From positions 186,001-250,000 of the forward strand of contig NZ_JBHVRO010000002.1 of the NCBI RefSeq assembly GCF_042885655.1: 64,000 nucleotides of DNA, given 5' to 3'. Positions 33,819-43,174 of this stretch are shown in pieces. The notes beneath the pieces were generated by a model that was not told where the DNA came from, did not search any database, and saw nothing but the letters and a program-made list of their open reading frames with translations. This DNA comes from Psychrobacillus sp042885655 (GTDB taxonomy: Bacteria; Bacillota; Bacilli; Bacillales_A; Planococcaceae). The position numbers and the translations under genes were made by a program. Positions within the stretch are counted from its first letter, which is position 1; each line of letters opens with the position of its first letter.

Positions 33819-35695
33819 GTCATTTAATTATTTCAAATTTAACGAAAACAGTCGGCGAAAAAACACTGTTTGAAAATATATCATTTACAATCAATAACCA
33901 AAACAGAGCTGGTTTAATAGGGATCAATGGTACAGGAAAATCAACTTTTCTTTCCATTATTGCTGATCAGCTAGAAGCGGACTCAATTGACCGTGATCAT
34001 CCAAATAAATACCGAATTGCATATTTAGAGCAACAACCTATTTTTGAGAAAGAAGAAACTGTTCTTCAAGCCGTATTTAGTGGAGATTCACCAATTTTAA
34101 AAATAAATCGAGAATATGAAGAGGCATTACTTGCATTAATGGAGGATTCTAATTCAACTGAATTACAAGAGAAATTGATGAACTTACAATCACAAATGGA
34201 TGATTTACAAGCATGGGACGTAAATGCCCTTGCGAAAACAGCATTAACAAAATTAGGTATAACCCAATTTGAAGACTCCGTATTACATTTGTCGGGAGGT
34301 CAACAAAAAAGGGTAGCCCTTGCAAAAGTGTTAATAGAACCAGCTGATTTACTTCTATTAGATGAACCTACTAACCATTTGGACAAAGAGTCTACGGATT
34401 GGTTACAGGAGATGTTACAACGAGTAGAAGGGGCTATAATATTTGTTACACATGACCGCTATTTTCTAGATGCAGTCGCTACACATATTTATGAACTTGC
34501 CGATAAGACACTCTATACCCATTCTGGAAATTATGCAGATTATTTAGAGTCAAAAGCAATTCGGGAAGAAATGAATGCATCTTCCCAACAAAAATTACAA
34601 AATTTGTATCGAAATGAATTGAAATGGATTCGTAGAGGGGCAAAAGCTAGATCTACGAAACAGAAAGCCCGAAAAGATCGTTTTGAAGAAATTGATTCTA
34701 AAATTGATCGAAATAATTCCAATCAGAACTTGGAAATGGAATTAGCAACCACTCGACTAGGAAAGCAAGTGCTTGAAGGGAAGTCTATAAGTAAAAGGTT
34801 TGCTACGAAAGAAATTGTAAAAGATTTCAACTTTCTTTTACAAGCAGGGGACCGAATAGGAATTGTCGGACCTAATGGAGTAGGCAAAAGCACGGTGTTA
34901 AAAATGCTAGCAGGAGAACTTGAAATGGATTCTGGTGAAATTATTGTTGGTTCAACAGTAAAGCTCATGCATTTTACACAACAGTTACCTGAAATGAATG
35001 AGCAAACTAGAATGATTGAATATGTCCGTGAATCTTCTAATTTAATTGAAACAGGTTCTGGAGAGAAATTTTCTGCAGCTCAAATGTTAGAACGTTTTTT
35101 ATTCCCTTTGAATACTCATGGAACCCAAATAGGTAAACTATCTGGTGGTGAGAAAAAACGACTTGTTTTATTAAAAATGCTTATGGAACAGCCGAATGTC
35201 TTGTTACTTGACGAACCGACAAATGACTTAGATATTCAAACATTGTCCGTTCTAGAAGACTTTATGGAAACTTTTCCAGGTGTCATTATTACTATTTCCC
35301 ATGATCGCTTTTTCTTAGATCGTATTGCGAAAAAACTTTGGGTGTTAAGTGGTGATGGATCTGTAAAAGAATGGCTAGGTATATACTCGGATTATCTAGA
35401 GGAGCAAAAGATAAACCCTACTAAAGTAGAGGATCTAAAAGTAGAAGTAATCCAAGTAAAACCAGTAAAAGAAAAGAAAAAACTCTCTTATAAAGAACAA
35501 CGTGAATGGGAAACAATTGGTGATACCATAGAGAAAACAGAACTCCGTATTAGTGAATTAGAAGAAAAGTTATCTAAAGTAGGCTCCGATTTTACATTAC
35601 TTCAAGAGCTAACTGCACAATTAGATATTGAAAATGAAAAATACGAGCAATTAATCGAACGTTGGTCATATTTAGAAGAAATTACTTCATCTTAA
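33815..35695 (+). CDS. ABC-F family ATPase (YfmR/Uup type)
   Basis: This 626-residue protein has two ABC domains and no membrane segments. Walker A motifs are GINGTGKST and GPNGVGKST, signatures LSGGQQKRVALAK and LSGGEKKRLVLLK. Between them is a basic linker (RRGAKARSTKQKARKDRF), and a C-terminal coiled coil (about 550-620). That coiled coil and the length fit Uup/YfmR, ribosome-associated translation factors that relieve stalled ribosomes. It is coupled to the HD gene by a 4-bp overlap. Confidence 0.85.
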   Translation: MSHLIISNLTKTVGEKTLFENISFTINNQNRAGLIGINGTGKSTFLSIIADQLEADSIDRDHPNKYRIAYLEQQPIFEKEETVLQAVFSGDSPILKINREYEEALLALMEDSNSTELQEKLMNLQSQMDDLQAWDVNALAKTALTKLGITQFEDSVLHLSGGQQKRVALAKVLIEPADLLLLDEPTNHLDKESTDWLQEMLQRVEGAIIFVTHDRYFLDAVATHIYELADKTLYTHSGNYADYLESKAIREEMNASSQQKLQNLYRNELKWIRRGAKARSTKQKARKDRFEEIDSKIDRNNSNQNLEMELATTRLGKQVLEGKSISKRFATKEIVKDFNFLLQAGDRIGIVGPNGVGKSTVLKMLAGELEMDSGEIIVGSTVKLMHFTQQLPEMNEQTRMIEYVRESSNLIETGSGEKFSAAQMLERFLFPLNTHGTQIGKLSGGEKKRLVLLKMLMEQPNVLLLDEPTNDLDIQTLSVLEDFMETFPGVIITISHDRFFLDRIAKKLWVLSGDGSVKEWLGIYSDYLEEQKINPTKVEDLKVEVIQVKPVKEKKKLSYKEQREWETIGDTIEKTELRISELEEKLSKVGSDFTLLQELTAQLDIENEKYEQLIERWSYLEEITSS

Positions 35696-35721
35696 TAATT
35701 GATTTTCTGGAGGGGATAAAA

Positions 35722-36834
35722 ATGAAAATTGTAACAATTGAGCCAACACCTAGTCCAAATACAATGAAAATAATTATAGATATAGAGCTTCCTTTTGGCA
35801 AAAGTCATAATTATAAAAAAGATAACTTAGAAGGAGCTCCTAAAGAAATAAAAGACATTTTAGGAATAGAAGGTGTAAAAGGGGTATATCATGTAGCTGA
35901 CTTTTTAGCAATTGAGCGAAATGCTAAGTTTTCATGGGAATCCATTTTAGCCTCTGTTGAAAATGTTTTCGGGGCAAAAAATGATGGAGTTTTGAATGAA
36001 AAACCTGTAGATCACTATGGAGAAGTATTTGTGCATGTTCAGCAATATAAAGGAATTCCTCTTCAAGTGAAGGTTTTTGACAGCGAAACGGAGTCGAGAT
36101 ATGGATTATCCGAACGATTTATTAATGCTTTAGACGTCGCAATGGAAGGTGACAAAGAAAACTATTTAATGCTTCGTAAATGGGTAGATTTTGGTGTTCG
36201 TTATGGAGATCAAAAAGAAATAGGGGAACAATTAGTAAAAGAGCTAGAAGCAACATTTCCAGAAAGTAAACTAAATCAATTAATAGAGAATAGAGACATT
36301 TCTACAGAAGATAAGTCGCCAATTCGCGCCCCATTTAAACTAGAACAATTTATGGTTAGTGATTGGGAAGAAAGATTTCAATTATTGAATAATTTAATTA
36401 ATCCGGAAATGGATGACTTACCGATTTTAGCAAAAGCAGTTCAAGATGAGCAAGTGTCGATACGTCGTCTTGCGACAGTCTATTTAGGATTAATAGAAGA
36501 CGAAGCAGTTGTTCCTTTATTAGAAATTGCTTTAAAGGATAAAAGTGCTGCAGTAAGAAGAACTGCTGGAGATGCCATGAGTGATCTAGGGTTTGCTCAA
36601 TTTGCCGAAGCGATGAAAGTTGCTCTTTTTGATAAAAACAAGCTTGTTCGTTGGCGAGCTGCTATGTATTTCTATGAAGTTGGAACGACAGATGCTTTAC
36701 CAGTATTAAAAGAAGCAATGAATGACAAAGAATACGAAGTTAAATTACAAATTCGAATGGCCATCGCTCGAATTGAGGATGGGGAAGAAGCAAAAGGTTC
36801 TGTTTGGAAGCAAATGAACGAAGCTAGAAAATAA
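35722..36834 (+). CDS. CvfC/YpgR-like protein: Nfu N-terminal domain plus HEAT repeats
   Basis: This 370-residue protein starts with an Nfu/NifU N-terminal-like domain (about 1-85: IEPTPSPNTMKI, GVKGVYHVADFLAIER). The C-terminal half (about 225-360) consists of HEAT repeats (VSIRRLATVYLGLIED, AAVRRTAGDAMSDLG, KLVRWRAAMYFYEVG). This is the layout of conserved virulence factor C of Staphylococcus and B. subtilis YpgR. The Nfu domain has no iron-sulfur CxxC. ATG 35722 follows GGAGGGG. A long hairpin terminator follows. Confidence 0.82.
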   Translation: MKIVTIEPTPSPNTMKIIIDIELPFGKSHNYKKDNLEGAPKEIKDILGIEGVKGVYHVADFLAIERNAKFSWESILASVENVFGAKNDGVLNEKPVDHYGEVFVHVQQYKGIPLQVKVFDSETESRYGLSERFINALDVAMEGDKENYLMLRKWVDFGVRYGDQKEIGEQLVKELEATFPESKLNQLIENRDISTEDKSPIRAPFKLEQFMVSDWEERFQLLNNLINPEMDDLPILAKAVQDEQVSIRRLATVYLGLIEDEAVVPLLEIALKDKSAAVRRTAGDAMSDLGFAQFAEAMKVALFDKNKLVRWRAAMYFYEVGTTDALPVLKEAMNDKEYEVKLQIRMAIARIEDGEEAKGSVWKQMNEARK

Positions 36835-36872
36835 TAGATATGTGTTAACAATGGGTTAACAATAGCTTTTTT

Positions 36873-36918
36873 GTGGATTGTGATGTGACTAAGTCACCTC
36901 GCGATCCACTTTTTTTTA
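36873..36918 (+). terminator. Long palindromic terminator, conserved-core family
   Basis: A 17-nt arm (36873-36889) pairs with 36893-36909 around loop TAA. Every difference from perfect complementarity is a G-U wobble. Eight T follow. The core GTGAC-TAA-GTCAC belongs to the family also seen at 13165, 25840 and 48720. Confidence 0.85.
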
Positions 36919-36934
36919 TGCCATTATCAGGTTG

Positions 36935-37028
36935 ATTTCCGTTGTATGCGTTTCAGCCCTAGAAGGAACGCAGTGACGAGGAAACTAAAACCATCCCCCG
37001 CGAAAAGTAACAATCTTTCTACGTTTCT
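36935..37028 (+). repeat. GC-rich repeat, family B, remnant
   Basis: It keeps GGAACGCAGTGACGAGGAAA and CCCGCGAAAAGTAACAATC, matching the right half of family B at 56508-56665. It abuts the LysR-type gene end. Confidence 0.5.
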
Positions 37029-37030
37029 AC

Positions 37031-37909
37031 TTAACGAGAAAAATAGTCAAGAACAAACTGTTGAAATTGTTTTGCAGCAGGTGATAAGTAGCGATTCTTC
37101 ACAACAGCCATTCCAATTGTACGCTCGCACTTTGCATCATTTATGTGCAGTTTAGCTATTTTATTTGAATGAATTTCTCCACCGTCCGGCAGTATTGAAA
37201 AGCCAAGCCCAGCTGCAACGAAGCCTGCGACAGTAGCAACTTCATCTCCTTCAAAGGCAACGTTTGGTGTTAACCCCAAATTTTCAAAGATTTCATCCGT
37301 TGTTTTACGAAGGGCATATCCTTTCTTCATCGAAATAAAGGATTCATTAGCTATTTCCTTTAAAGAAATACTCTTTTGATTCGCAAGTGGGTGATTATTT
37401 TGTATTATAATATAAAGCTCGTCACGCCATAATTCGGTCCATTCAATTTGATTTTCATCTTCCATTGAAGCGAGCAAGCACAGATCTAATTCCCCCGATT
37501 TTAGTTGTTGTAATTGCGTATGAGTATGATTTTGTTTAAATTGAAATGTAATATGAGGAAATTGTTTGTGAAAAGCCCTTATAATGTTTGGTACAGTGCT
37601 AGTACCAAGCGTATGTAAAAAACCAAGTGATACTTCCCCTTGTTCTGGATTGATTAGTTGTTGAATATCTTCTAGTCCATCGTTCATTTCCTTTATAATC
37701 CGATTTACTCTTAGGAGGAACATTTGGCCGTACCGATTTAACACAATCGATCTACCTTGTCTATCGAATAGTGGAACCCCAATCTCTTCTTCTAACCCTG
37801 CGATAGAGCGACTTAACGCAGGTTGAGAAATAGAAAGTATTTCAGCTGCACGGGTCATATGTTGTACCTTTGCCATAGTTTGAAAATATTCAAGACGTTG
37901 CCATTCCAT
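37031..37909 (-). CDS. LysR-family transcriptional regulator
   Basis: This 292-residue protein has an N-terminal winged helix (EYFQTMAKVQHMTRAAEIL, then ISQPALSRSIAGLEEEIG) and a LysR effector domain (SLGFLHTLGTSTVPNIIRAF onward). It resembles the GltC/YybE subgroup with the MEWQ-x-LEYF start. It diverges from the carboxylesterase gene by 135 bp, so control of that gene or of itself is plausible but not shown. The inducer is unknown. Confidence 0.85.
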   Translation of the reverse strand: MEWQRLEYFQTMAKVQHMTRAAEILSISQPALSRSIAGLEEEIGVPLFDRQGRSIVLNRYGQMFLLRVNRIIKEMNDGLEDIQQLINPEQGEVSLGFLHTLGTSTVPNIIRAFHKQFPHITFQFKQNHTHTQLQQLKSGELDLCLLASMEDENQIEWTELWRDELYIIIQNNHPLANQKSISLKEIANESFISMKKGYALRKTTDEIFENLGLTPNVAFEGDEVATVAGFVAAGLGFSILPDGGEIHSNKIAKLHINDAKCERTIGMAVVKNRYLSPAAKQFQQFVLDYFSR

Positions 37910-38044
37910 TTCTTAACCCCCAAGATTCGATTCATGCATTTTATGCATTGTTATAATAAAAATAATAAATTATACATTATGAATCGTCAATGATAGTATA
38001 AATTCAATATACTAATGGTTTAGCTAAATAAAGGGGATATAAAA

Positions 38045-38806
38045 ATGAAAGTAGTGGCACCTAAATCTTTTACATTTGAAGGCGGAAAACGAGCAGTATT
38101 ATTGTTGCACGGTTTTACGGGAAGTACTAAAGATGTAAAGAGATTAGGAGAATATTTACAAAAAAGAGGCTATACATGTCATGCTCCAATGTATAGAGGG
38201 CATGGGGGAACTCCAGAAGAGTTATTACAAACTAGTCCAAATGAATGGTGGCAAGACGTTGTTGAAGGATATCATTATTTACTTAATCTAGGTTATGAAG
38301 AAATTGCGGTAGCAGGAATATCATTAGGCGGTGTATTCTCCCTAAAAGTTGCAGAAGAATTTCCTGTAAAAGCAGTCGTGTCCATGTGTGCTCCTATTAA
38401 ACGGAGTAGTACAAATGGGTTATTTGACCGACTATATAACTACGCAAAAATATATAAATTTTTTGAAGGGAAATCAAAAGAAGAAATTATTGAAGAACTG
38501 GAAGTACTCAAAAATACACCGAGAGATTCTTTAAATGGTGTTCAATCAATTACTGAAAATACGTGCGAAGAATTACATTCTATTACATCTCCAACCCTTG
38601 TTCTTCAAGGAGCACTAGATGATGAAATTTATCAAGAAAGTGCCTCGTTTATCATTGAACAAGTAGAAACAAATGAAAAAGAAATCATTTGGTATGAGGA
38701 ATCCGGTCATATAATTACTACTGGAAAAGAAAAAGATAAAGTATGTGAAGACGTATATACGTTTTTAAATCAAGTTGAATGGACAGATGTAGTACTACAA
38801 AGATAA
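38045..38806 (+). CDS. Carboxylesterase / monoacylglycerol lipase (Est30/YvaK type)
   Basis: This 253-residue alpha/beta hydrolase has the nucleophile elbow G-I-S-L-G-G with Ser93, an oxyanion HGFTGS near residue 22, a catalytic Asp in ALDDEIY and His in ESGHIITTGKEKD. Length and motifs match Geobacillus Est30 and B. subtilis YvaK, which hydrolyse short-chain esters and monoglycerides in the cytosol. In B. subtilis the gene is linked to secG and rnr, which are not here. Confidence 0.85.
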   Translation: MKVVAPKSFTFEGGKRAVLLLHGFTGSTKDVKRLGEYLQKRGYTCHAPMYRGHGGTPEELLQTSPNEWWQDVVEGYHYLLNLGYEEIAVAGISLGGVFSLKVAEEFPVKAVVSMCAPIKRSSTNGLFDRLYNYAKIYKFFEGKSKEEIIEELEVLKNTPRDSLNGVQSITENTCEELHSITSPTLVLQGALDDEIYQESASFIIEQVETNEKEIIWYEESGHIITTGKEKDKVCEDVYTFLNQVEWTDVVLQR

Positions 38807-38816
38807 TAAGAACAAC

Positions 38817-38868
38817 ACCTTCGATTATGGTGCACTTTGAACAAGTGTTTCAATCGAAGGTTTTTTTG
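38817..38868 (+). terminator. Terminator of the esterase gene
   Basis: ACCTTCGATT (38817-38826) pairs with AATCGAAGGT (38852-38861), enclosing a small inner hairpin (CACTT with AAGTG); seven T follow. Confidence 0.75.
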
Positions 38869-38944
38869 TGTATATAAATAAAAATGAGTAAATAAATGAA
38901 AACAAGTGAATAATAGAAGAACTATAGAGAGAAGAGGGAGTTCT

Positions 38945-39193
38945 ATGCAGAAAGAAATGATGAATCAAAAACAAAAAATACAGGAAGAACACCATATAAC
39001 ATATTATTTCACTATTTTATTTATTTTATTTGGAACTCTGTTTGTTCAATATGTATTAAGTAACAAAATGGAGCAAATAAATATCTTTTCAATCTTACTT
39101 GCATTGACTTCAGGAGGACTACCTTTCGGAGTTGTTGGTGCTTTCATTGATTTTAAAATATCAGAATACAGGGTAAAGTCCTCATATAAATAG
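38945..39193 (+). CDS. Small membrane protein with two helices
   Basis: From ATG 38945 the protein is 82 residues: a charged N-terminus (MQKEMMNQKQKIQEEHH), then two membrane segments (YFTILFILFGTLFVQYVL and IFSILLALTSGGLPFGVVGA) and a basic tail. GAGGGAG lies just ahead. No family recognised. Confidence 0.5.
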   Translation: MQKEMMNQKQKIQEEHHITYYFTILFILFGTLFVQYVLSNKMEQINIFSILLALTSGGLPFGVVGAFIDFKISEYRVKSSYK

Positions 39194-39427
39194 ACACGGG
39201 TGATATCTGTACAAGTTTTTCTAATTGACTAGAACACATGCTGATGCTTTTACACCGCATCGGATTCTGATTTTCATTTATTGAAATATGTGATAGAAGA
39301 GCTTACTTGCGATTCGCTTTTATAACAAAAATCATGATCCCATTTAGTGATTTTCACCATCCTAAACAAATAGTGAACAATATGCCACAGAAGAATATAA
39401 TAAATATGTGGAGAGGTGGGTGGATAT

Positions 39428-39604
39428 ATGAATCAAGAGTTGATTACTCAAGAATTAATAAATGAAGAAGGAACTAGATTTATTGGTAATCTTTTTTCGT
39501 TAGCGGGCTCCGTTTTATTTTTAATCGGTACGTTTATTGCAACAGTAGTAACCTATCATGCATATAACAGATTGCGGACACAAGGACAGGGAGGATTAAC
39601 TTAA
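39428..39604 (+). CDS. Small single-pass membrane protein
   Basis: From ATG 39428 the protein is 58 residues with one membrane helix (FSLAGSVLFLIGTFIATVV) and an acidic N-terminus. GAGAGGTGG precedes, and a clean terminator follows. Unknown function. Confidence 0.5.
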   Translation: MNQELITQELINEEGTRFIGNLFSLAGSVLFLIGTFIATVVTYHAYNRLRTQGQGGLT

Positions 39605-39625
39605 AATCGTCTAAGCAAATTTTTT

Positions 39626-39650
39626 AAGCACCTAGAATGGTGCTTTTTTA
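39626..39650 (+). terminator. Terminator of the small membrane protein gene
   Basis: AAGCACC (39626-39632) pairs with GGTGCTT (39639-39645), followed by T-rich sequence. Confidence 0.75.
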
Positions 39651-39752
39651 CATAATTTGGTTACAATAACAAAAAGAAGTATTACTTATCGTTTCTCAAG
39701 TAGGTATGGATGTAGTATTCTTAATAATATATCCTGTAGAGGTGGTATTTAA

Positions 39753-40178
39753 ATGAAATTTTTTAAAGTCCTTTTAAGTTTAGTCGTAATTTTCGCTATA
39801 ATAGGGTTTGCAGCATACTATTTTGTACCCAAACTAGTTGCAGATCAAGTAATGGATAAGGTAGCAGTTGAACTACAAGATAGTGGCCAACTAAAAAATA
39901 TTAAAGAAGAGATCAATAATGATCCTCAATTACAGGCATTTATTGAGGATGGGAAAAATATAGATAGTAGTAAGCTTCCTTTTCAAACGAAGGAAGAAGC
40001 AACTAGAGTATTAATGAAAAAGTTTAATATAAGTGAAATAAAAGAAATCCAATCAAAAGCACAAAATGGAATGTCAACTGAAGAGAAACAAGAAATTTTC
40101 AATAAACTCCAAAATAAGTTATCAGATGAAGAAATGCTAGCCCTAAAAGTTCTTGCATATAAAGAATTATCAAAGTAA
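39753..40178 (+). CDS. Hypothetical secreted or membrane-anchored protein
   Basis: This 141-residue protein has an N-terminal signal-anchor (KVLLSLVVIFAIIGFAAYYFV) without an obvious cleavage site, followed by a charged helical domain ending in SDEEMLALKVLAYKELSK. No catalytic motif. AGAGGTGG precedes the ATG. Family not recognised. Confidence 0.55.
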   Translation: MKFFKVLLSLVVIFAIIGFAAYYFVPKLVADQVMDKVAVELQDSGQLKNIKEEINNDPQLQAFIEDGKNIDSSKLPFQTKEEATRVLMKKFNISEIKEIQSKAQNGMSTEEKQEIFNKLQNKLSDEEMLALKVLAYKELSK

Positions 40179-40275
40179 TCAGTAGTAAAAGTTGAAAAAC
40201 GTGAAAAAATATGAAAATATGATTAGAATAAGGATAGTAAAATGAAGTTGAATGTAAAAGAAAGTAGGAGAATAG

Positions 40276-40713
40276 ATGAACGCGTACGATGAGTATATGA
40301 AGCAAGTAGTTAAACCGATGAGAAGTGAACTAACAAATGCAGGGTTTACAGAATTAGTAACCTCTGAAGATGTGCAAGATCATATGGCAAAAGCAGAAGG
40401 GGTATCATTAATTGTTATTAACTCTGTGTGTGGCTGTGCAGCAGGTTTAGCTAGACCAGCAGTAGTGGCTGCTGTAAATGAATTAAAGGTGAAACCAGAT
40501 AACTTAGTTACAGTGTTTGCTGGACAAGATCAAGAAGCTACAGCTACGATGAGAAGTTATTTTGAAGAAGTCCCACCTAGTTCACCTTCAATCGCAATTT
40601 GGAAAGATGATCAATTAGCATATTTCATCCCACGGGAACAAATTGAAAGCAATTCTATGGAAACTATTAAGGATCATTTATTTGGTGTGCTTTCACAAAT
40701 TGTTACTTCATGA
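40276..40713 (+). CDS. brxA: Bacilliredoxin BrxA/BrxB family (YphP-like)
   Basis: This 145-residue thioredoxin-like protein has the bacilliredoxin CGC motif (Cys52-Gly-Cys54 in NSVCGCAAGLARP). Such proteins remove bacillithiol from oxidised protein thiols. It overlaps the methyltransferase gene by 4 bp, matching the B. subtilis yphP-ypiP pairing. BrxA and BrxB are hard to separate by eye; BrxA is chosen on gene order. Confidence 0.88.
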   Translation: MNAYDEYMKQVVKPMRSELTNAGFTELVTSEDVQDHMAKAEGVSLIVINSVCGCAAGLARPAVVAAVNELKVKPDNLVTVFAGQDQEATATMRSYFEEVPPSSPSIAIWKDDQLAYFIPREQIESNSMETIKDHLFGVLSQIVTS

Positions 40714-41492
40714 GTGCTATTGTAACAACTGCAGGAAGAACGAATGAAAAATTTATTGAATTAGCAAAACAAATAGCAATTGAACTTTCATTGCCCTATT
40801 GGAACAGGGAAAAGAAATCCGTGGAAGTTATGCAAGAAAAGTTCGAATCAGATGTGTTAGTGGTAAGTAAGGAAAGATTAGAGTTATACCCATATGGGGT
40901 TAAGACTCCATTTTTCTTCCATCCAAACTCCGCTGCTTTTCGACTGAAAAGATTACTTAAAGGGGAACAAGACGTTTTCTTGCAAGCAACGAAGCTGCAA
41001 AAAGGAGATCGTTTCTTGGATACAACAGCGGGACTTTGCTCAGATAGTATTATTGCTGCTTATGCCGTCGGAAAAATAGGAATCGTCAACGCTTGTGAAG
41101 TAAATAGACTTATTGCATTCATAGTTTCTACTGGATTAAAAAGTTACAAAACGGATTTTCAGGAGCTTCAATCATGCATGCGTAATGTAAATTTGATTCA
41201 TCAAGATGCGATGGAAGTATTAAACATGGCAGAGTCTAATTCATATGACGTTGTTTATGTTGATCCAATGTTTGAAGAAATTATTGAAGAATCCTCTAAT
41301 TTTGAATCGCTTCGTAATGTTGGGGAACATAGCTTGCTGACAGAGGAATGGGTGGAAGAAGCGAAACGAGTGGCTAAGAAACGAGTTGTTTTAAAAGCAC
41401 ACTTTCGATCTGAATTATTTCAAAAATTTGGATTTAAGCAATTTGAAAGACAAACATCCAAATTTCATTATGGTATTATAGAAATAACATAA
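40710..41492 (+). CDS. Class I SAM-dependent methyltransferase, RsmJ-like (YpiP-like)
   Basis: This 260-residue protein has a Rossmann methyltransferase core: motif I region FLDTTAGLCSDSIIAAYAVG, an acidic strand end (ACEVNR) and motif IV VVYVDPMFEE. The DPMF text resembles RsmJ, the 16S rRNA m2G1516 methyltransferase of E. coli, but the substrate here is unproven. Its ATG overlaps the bacilliredoxin stop. A bidirectional terminator follows. Confidence 0.75.
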   Translation: MSAIVTTAGRTNEKFIELAKQIAIELSLPYWNREKKSVEVMQEKFESDVLVVSKERLELYPYGVKTPFFFHPNSAAFRLKRLLKGEQDVFLQATKLQKGDRFLDTTAGLCSDSIIAAYAVGKIGIVNACEVNRLIAFIVSTGLKSYKTDFQELQSCMRNVNLIHQDAMEVLNMAESNSYDVVYVDPMFEEIIEESSNFESLRNVGEHSLLTEEWVEEAKRVAKKRVVLKAHFRSELFQKFGFKQFERQTSKFHYGIIEIT

Positions 41493-41499
41493 TTATATA

Positions 41500-41537
41500 A
41501 AAACGCTTTGCATTAATTTGCAAAGCGTTCTTGTTTT
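41500..41537. terminator. Bidirectional terminator
   Basis: AACGCTTTGCA (41502-41512) pairs with TGCAAAGCGTT (41519-41529); T-rich runs occur on both strands, serving the methyltransferase gene and the tiny minus-strand gene. Confidence 0.75.
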
Positions 41538-41540
41538 GAA

Positions 41541-41618
41541 TTAGTCAGTAAAGTTAAGAGAAATTAAATATCCTAAAAAGAATAAAAAACCGATTCCAAT
41601 TACTAAGTTTGCATCCAT
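41541..41618 (-). CDS. Tiny membrane protein of 25 residues
   Basis: On the minus strand ATG opens a 25-codon frame (MDANLVIGIGFLFFLGYLIS then LNFTD) that is one hydrophobic helix with an acidic start. A strong AAGGAGGAGAA site lies upstream and a terminator directly after the stop. The combination of site, helix and terminator argues for a real small protein. Function unknown. Confidence 0.5.
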   Translation of the reverse strand: MDANLVIGIGFLFFLGYLISLNFTD

Positions 41619-41768
41619 TATAAATTCTCCTCCTTCAAAAAAACGTGCTGTATGTTTACATTATTTATTGTACAATGAATAATAAGAAGTTGAAACCTTT
41701 TGTTCCTAAAAACGTACTATATCATAATGAGTGTTTTAAAATTGGTCAAAAATAGAAGGTGATGAAAA

Positions 41769-42344
41769 ATGAAGAAATGGTTTAAAAAATCCATAATAAT
41801 AACAGTAGCATTATTAACATTTGGTCTTATTTCTCCTGATCATCTCATTTGGGAGCAATTATTAGATCCAAAAAATCCAGAGAAGTCGTTATTTTCGGAT
41901 ACAGAGTCTATAAGACATGAGCAAGTTTCTTTATTAGAGAAACAGGATTTTAAAGATTCTATTTCAATTGCAGCAAGAGAGCAATCATACATAAAGTTTG
42001 GCGAACGAATTGGTCCAGTAATCAGAAATGAGTTCGATGATGTAATTTTTCCACGTATTCAAGAAGTTATTAACACAACAGTTTCTAATACGGAACCAGA
42101 AAAGGTAGTAAACTTAGCAATAACTGAGCAACCATCTGGTGAATATCACGAAAAGATTTTTCACATTTATAACAACGATACTAGAAAAGATTTAATACGA
42201 TTTCATGTAAGAACAGACAAAAAACCTCAAGAAGGTTATTATTTTAATTTTCATTATCACCTTGCTAAGGATAATTATGCAAAGCATTACGCTCTAGGAG
42301 AAATTTATTGGTCAAAAAACACACCTCCTAAATGGCTATCCTAA
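41769..42344 (+). CDS. ypjP: YpjP-family protein
   Basis: This 191-residue protein has a signal-anchor at the N-terminus (SIIITVALLTFGLIS) and an extracytoplasmic domain with the conserved ending YNFHYH-like text (here YFNFHYHLAKDNYAKHYALGEIYW). It matches the Bacillus YpjP family of unknown function, which is encoded just upstream of thymidylate synthase, as here. Confidence 0.75.
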   Translation: MKKWFKKSIIITVALLTFGLISPDHLIWEQLLDPKNPEKSLFSDTESIRHEQVSLLEKQDFKDSISIAAREQSYIKFGERIGPVIRNEFDDVIFPRIQEVINTTVSNTEPEKVVNLAITEQPSGEYHEKIFHIYNNDTRKDLIRFHVRTDKKPQEGYYFNFHYHLAKDNYAKHYALGEIYWSKNTPPKWLS

Positions 42345-42352
42345 AACAACCA

Positions 42353-42383
42353 AAACACTCATATAAAAAATGAGTGTTTTTTT
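42353..42383 (+). terminator. Terminator of ypjP
   Basis: AAACACTCAT (42353-42362) pairs with ATGAGTGTTT (42370-42379), followed by T. Confidence 0.8.
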
Positions 42384-42922
42384 GTTTCCTGTTGATATTT
42401 CCCATCTCTAATTAGTTAATTTGTTACTTGCGATTAAATCCATATAAAACCCATATACTTCACAACATTTAGAGAACGTACGGCAAAAAGGTAATTAGCT
42501 TGATTTTGATTATAGATTATCGTTAATCGGATAAGGTTTATAGGAAGGGGAGATGACTAATAACAATTGCATGAAGTTTATTGTAAAAGAAGGTATGAAA
42601 CTAAAAACGAATTTCTTGATAAATTAGATGAGTTCCTTTTGAATAATCATATTAATCATGAGAAATACAAAGAGTCAACAGATCTTTCATAAGCTAGTGT
42701 TATGTTTTAGGTCATTTTAGGAAGGAAATACTTTCCTTTTGTAGAACATAAGTAGATAGAATGTGAAAATAGTGAAAAACAACAAAAAAATTATAGCAAT
42801 TGCAAAAGCCAAAATGAAATATTGAACATTATGTATTGGAAGAAGTGAAGAAACTTTCAAGTTTTAAAGGAGATAATTCATAGTAAAATTCATGAATGAA
42901 TATAAAAAAAAGGGGTGGTACT
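42384..42922. other. Gene-poor stretch with a decayed open frame
   Basis: AAGGGGAG at 42545-42552 precedes two short overlapping frames. One starts at ATG 42553 (24 residues). The other, more protein-like, runs from TTG 42567 to a stop near 42692 and reads KRRYETKNEFLDKLDEF then LLNNHINHEKY; its spacing from the site is 14 nt, too long. It may be a broken small gene. Nothing else seen. Confidence 0.35.
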
Positions 42923-43033
42923 ATGGGGATGGGTGTTCTTATTTTTGTTATATTATCCTTAAGCATTTTTGCATTCTGCATTTTATTAGGTGTAATATAT
43001 ACTTTTGGAAAAAGGGGTAAAAACTTTTTTTAA
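42923..43033 (+). CDS. Tiny membrane protein of 36 residues
   Basis: ATG behind AGGGGTGG opens a 36-codon frame, MGMGVLIFVILSLSIFAFC then ILLGVIYTFGKRGKNFF: one hydrophobic helix with a basic tail, inside-positive topology at the C-terminus. Too short for standard gene finders. Function unknown. Confidence 0.5.
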   Translation: MGMGVLIFVILSLSIFAFCILLGVIYTFGKRGKNFF

Positions 43034-43097
43034 ATTATAAAACCAAAGTGTACATTGTTCAATAATACAACTCTTAAATAGCTATCTTAAACATTTA

Positions 43098-43128
43098 ATG
43101 CCCTCTTGTCGTCAAGAGGGCATTTTTT
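43098..43128 (+). terminator. Terminator upstream of thyA
   Basis: ATGCCCTCTTG (43098-43108) pairs perfectly with CAAGAGGGCAT (43113-43123); six T follow. It could close the tiny membrane protein gene. Confidence 0.8.
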
Positions 43129-43174
43129 CGTTATAATGAATTCAAGACTAGAAGGTAAAAAAGGGGCTTTACAA

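Noticed and set aside
42553..42692. Small gene behind the AAGGGGAG site
   Set aside because: The ATG frame is only 24 codons and touches the site; the better-looking frame has a TTG 14 nt away. Kept only as a note in the intergenic entry.
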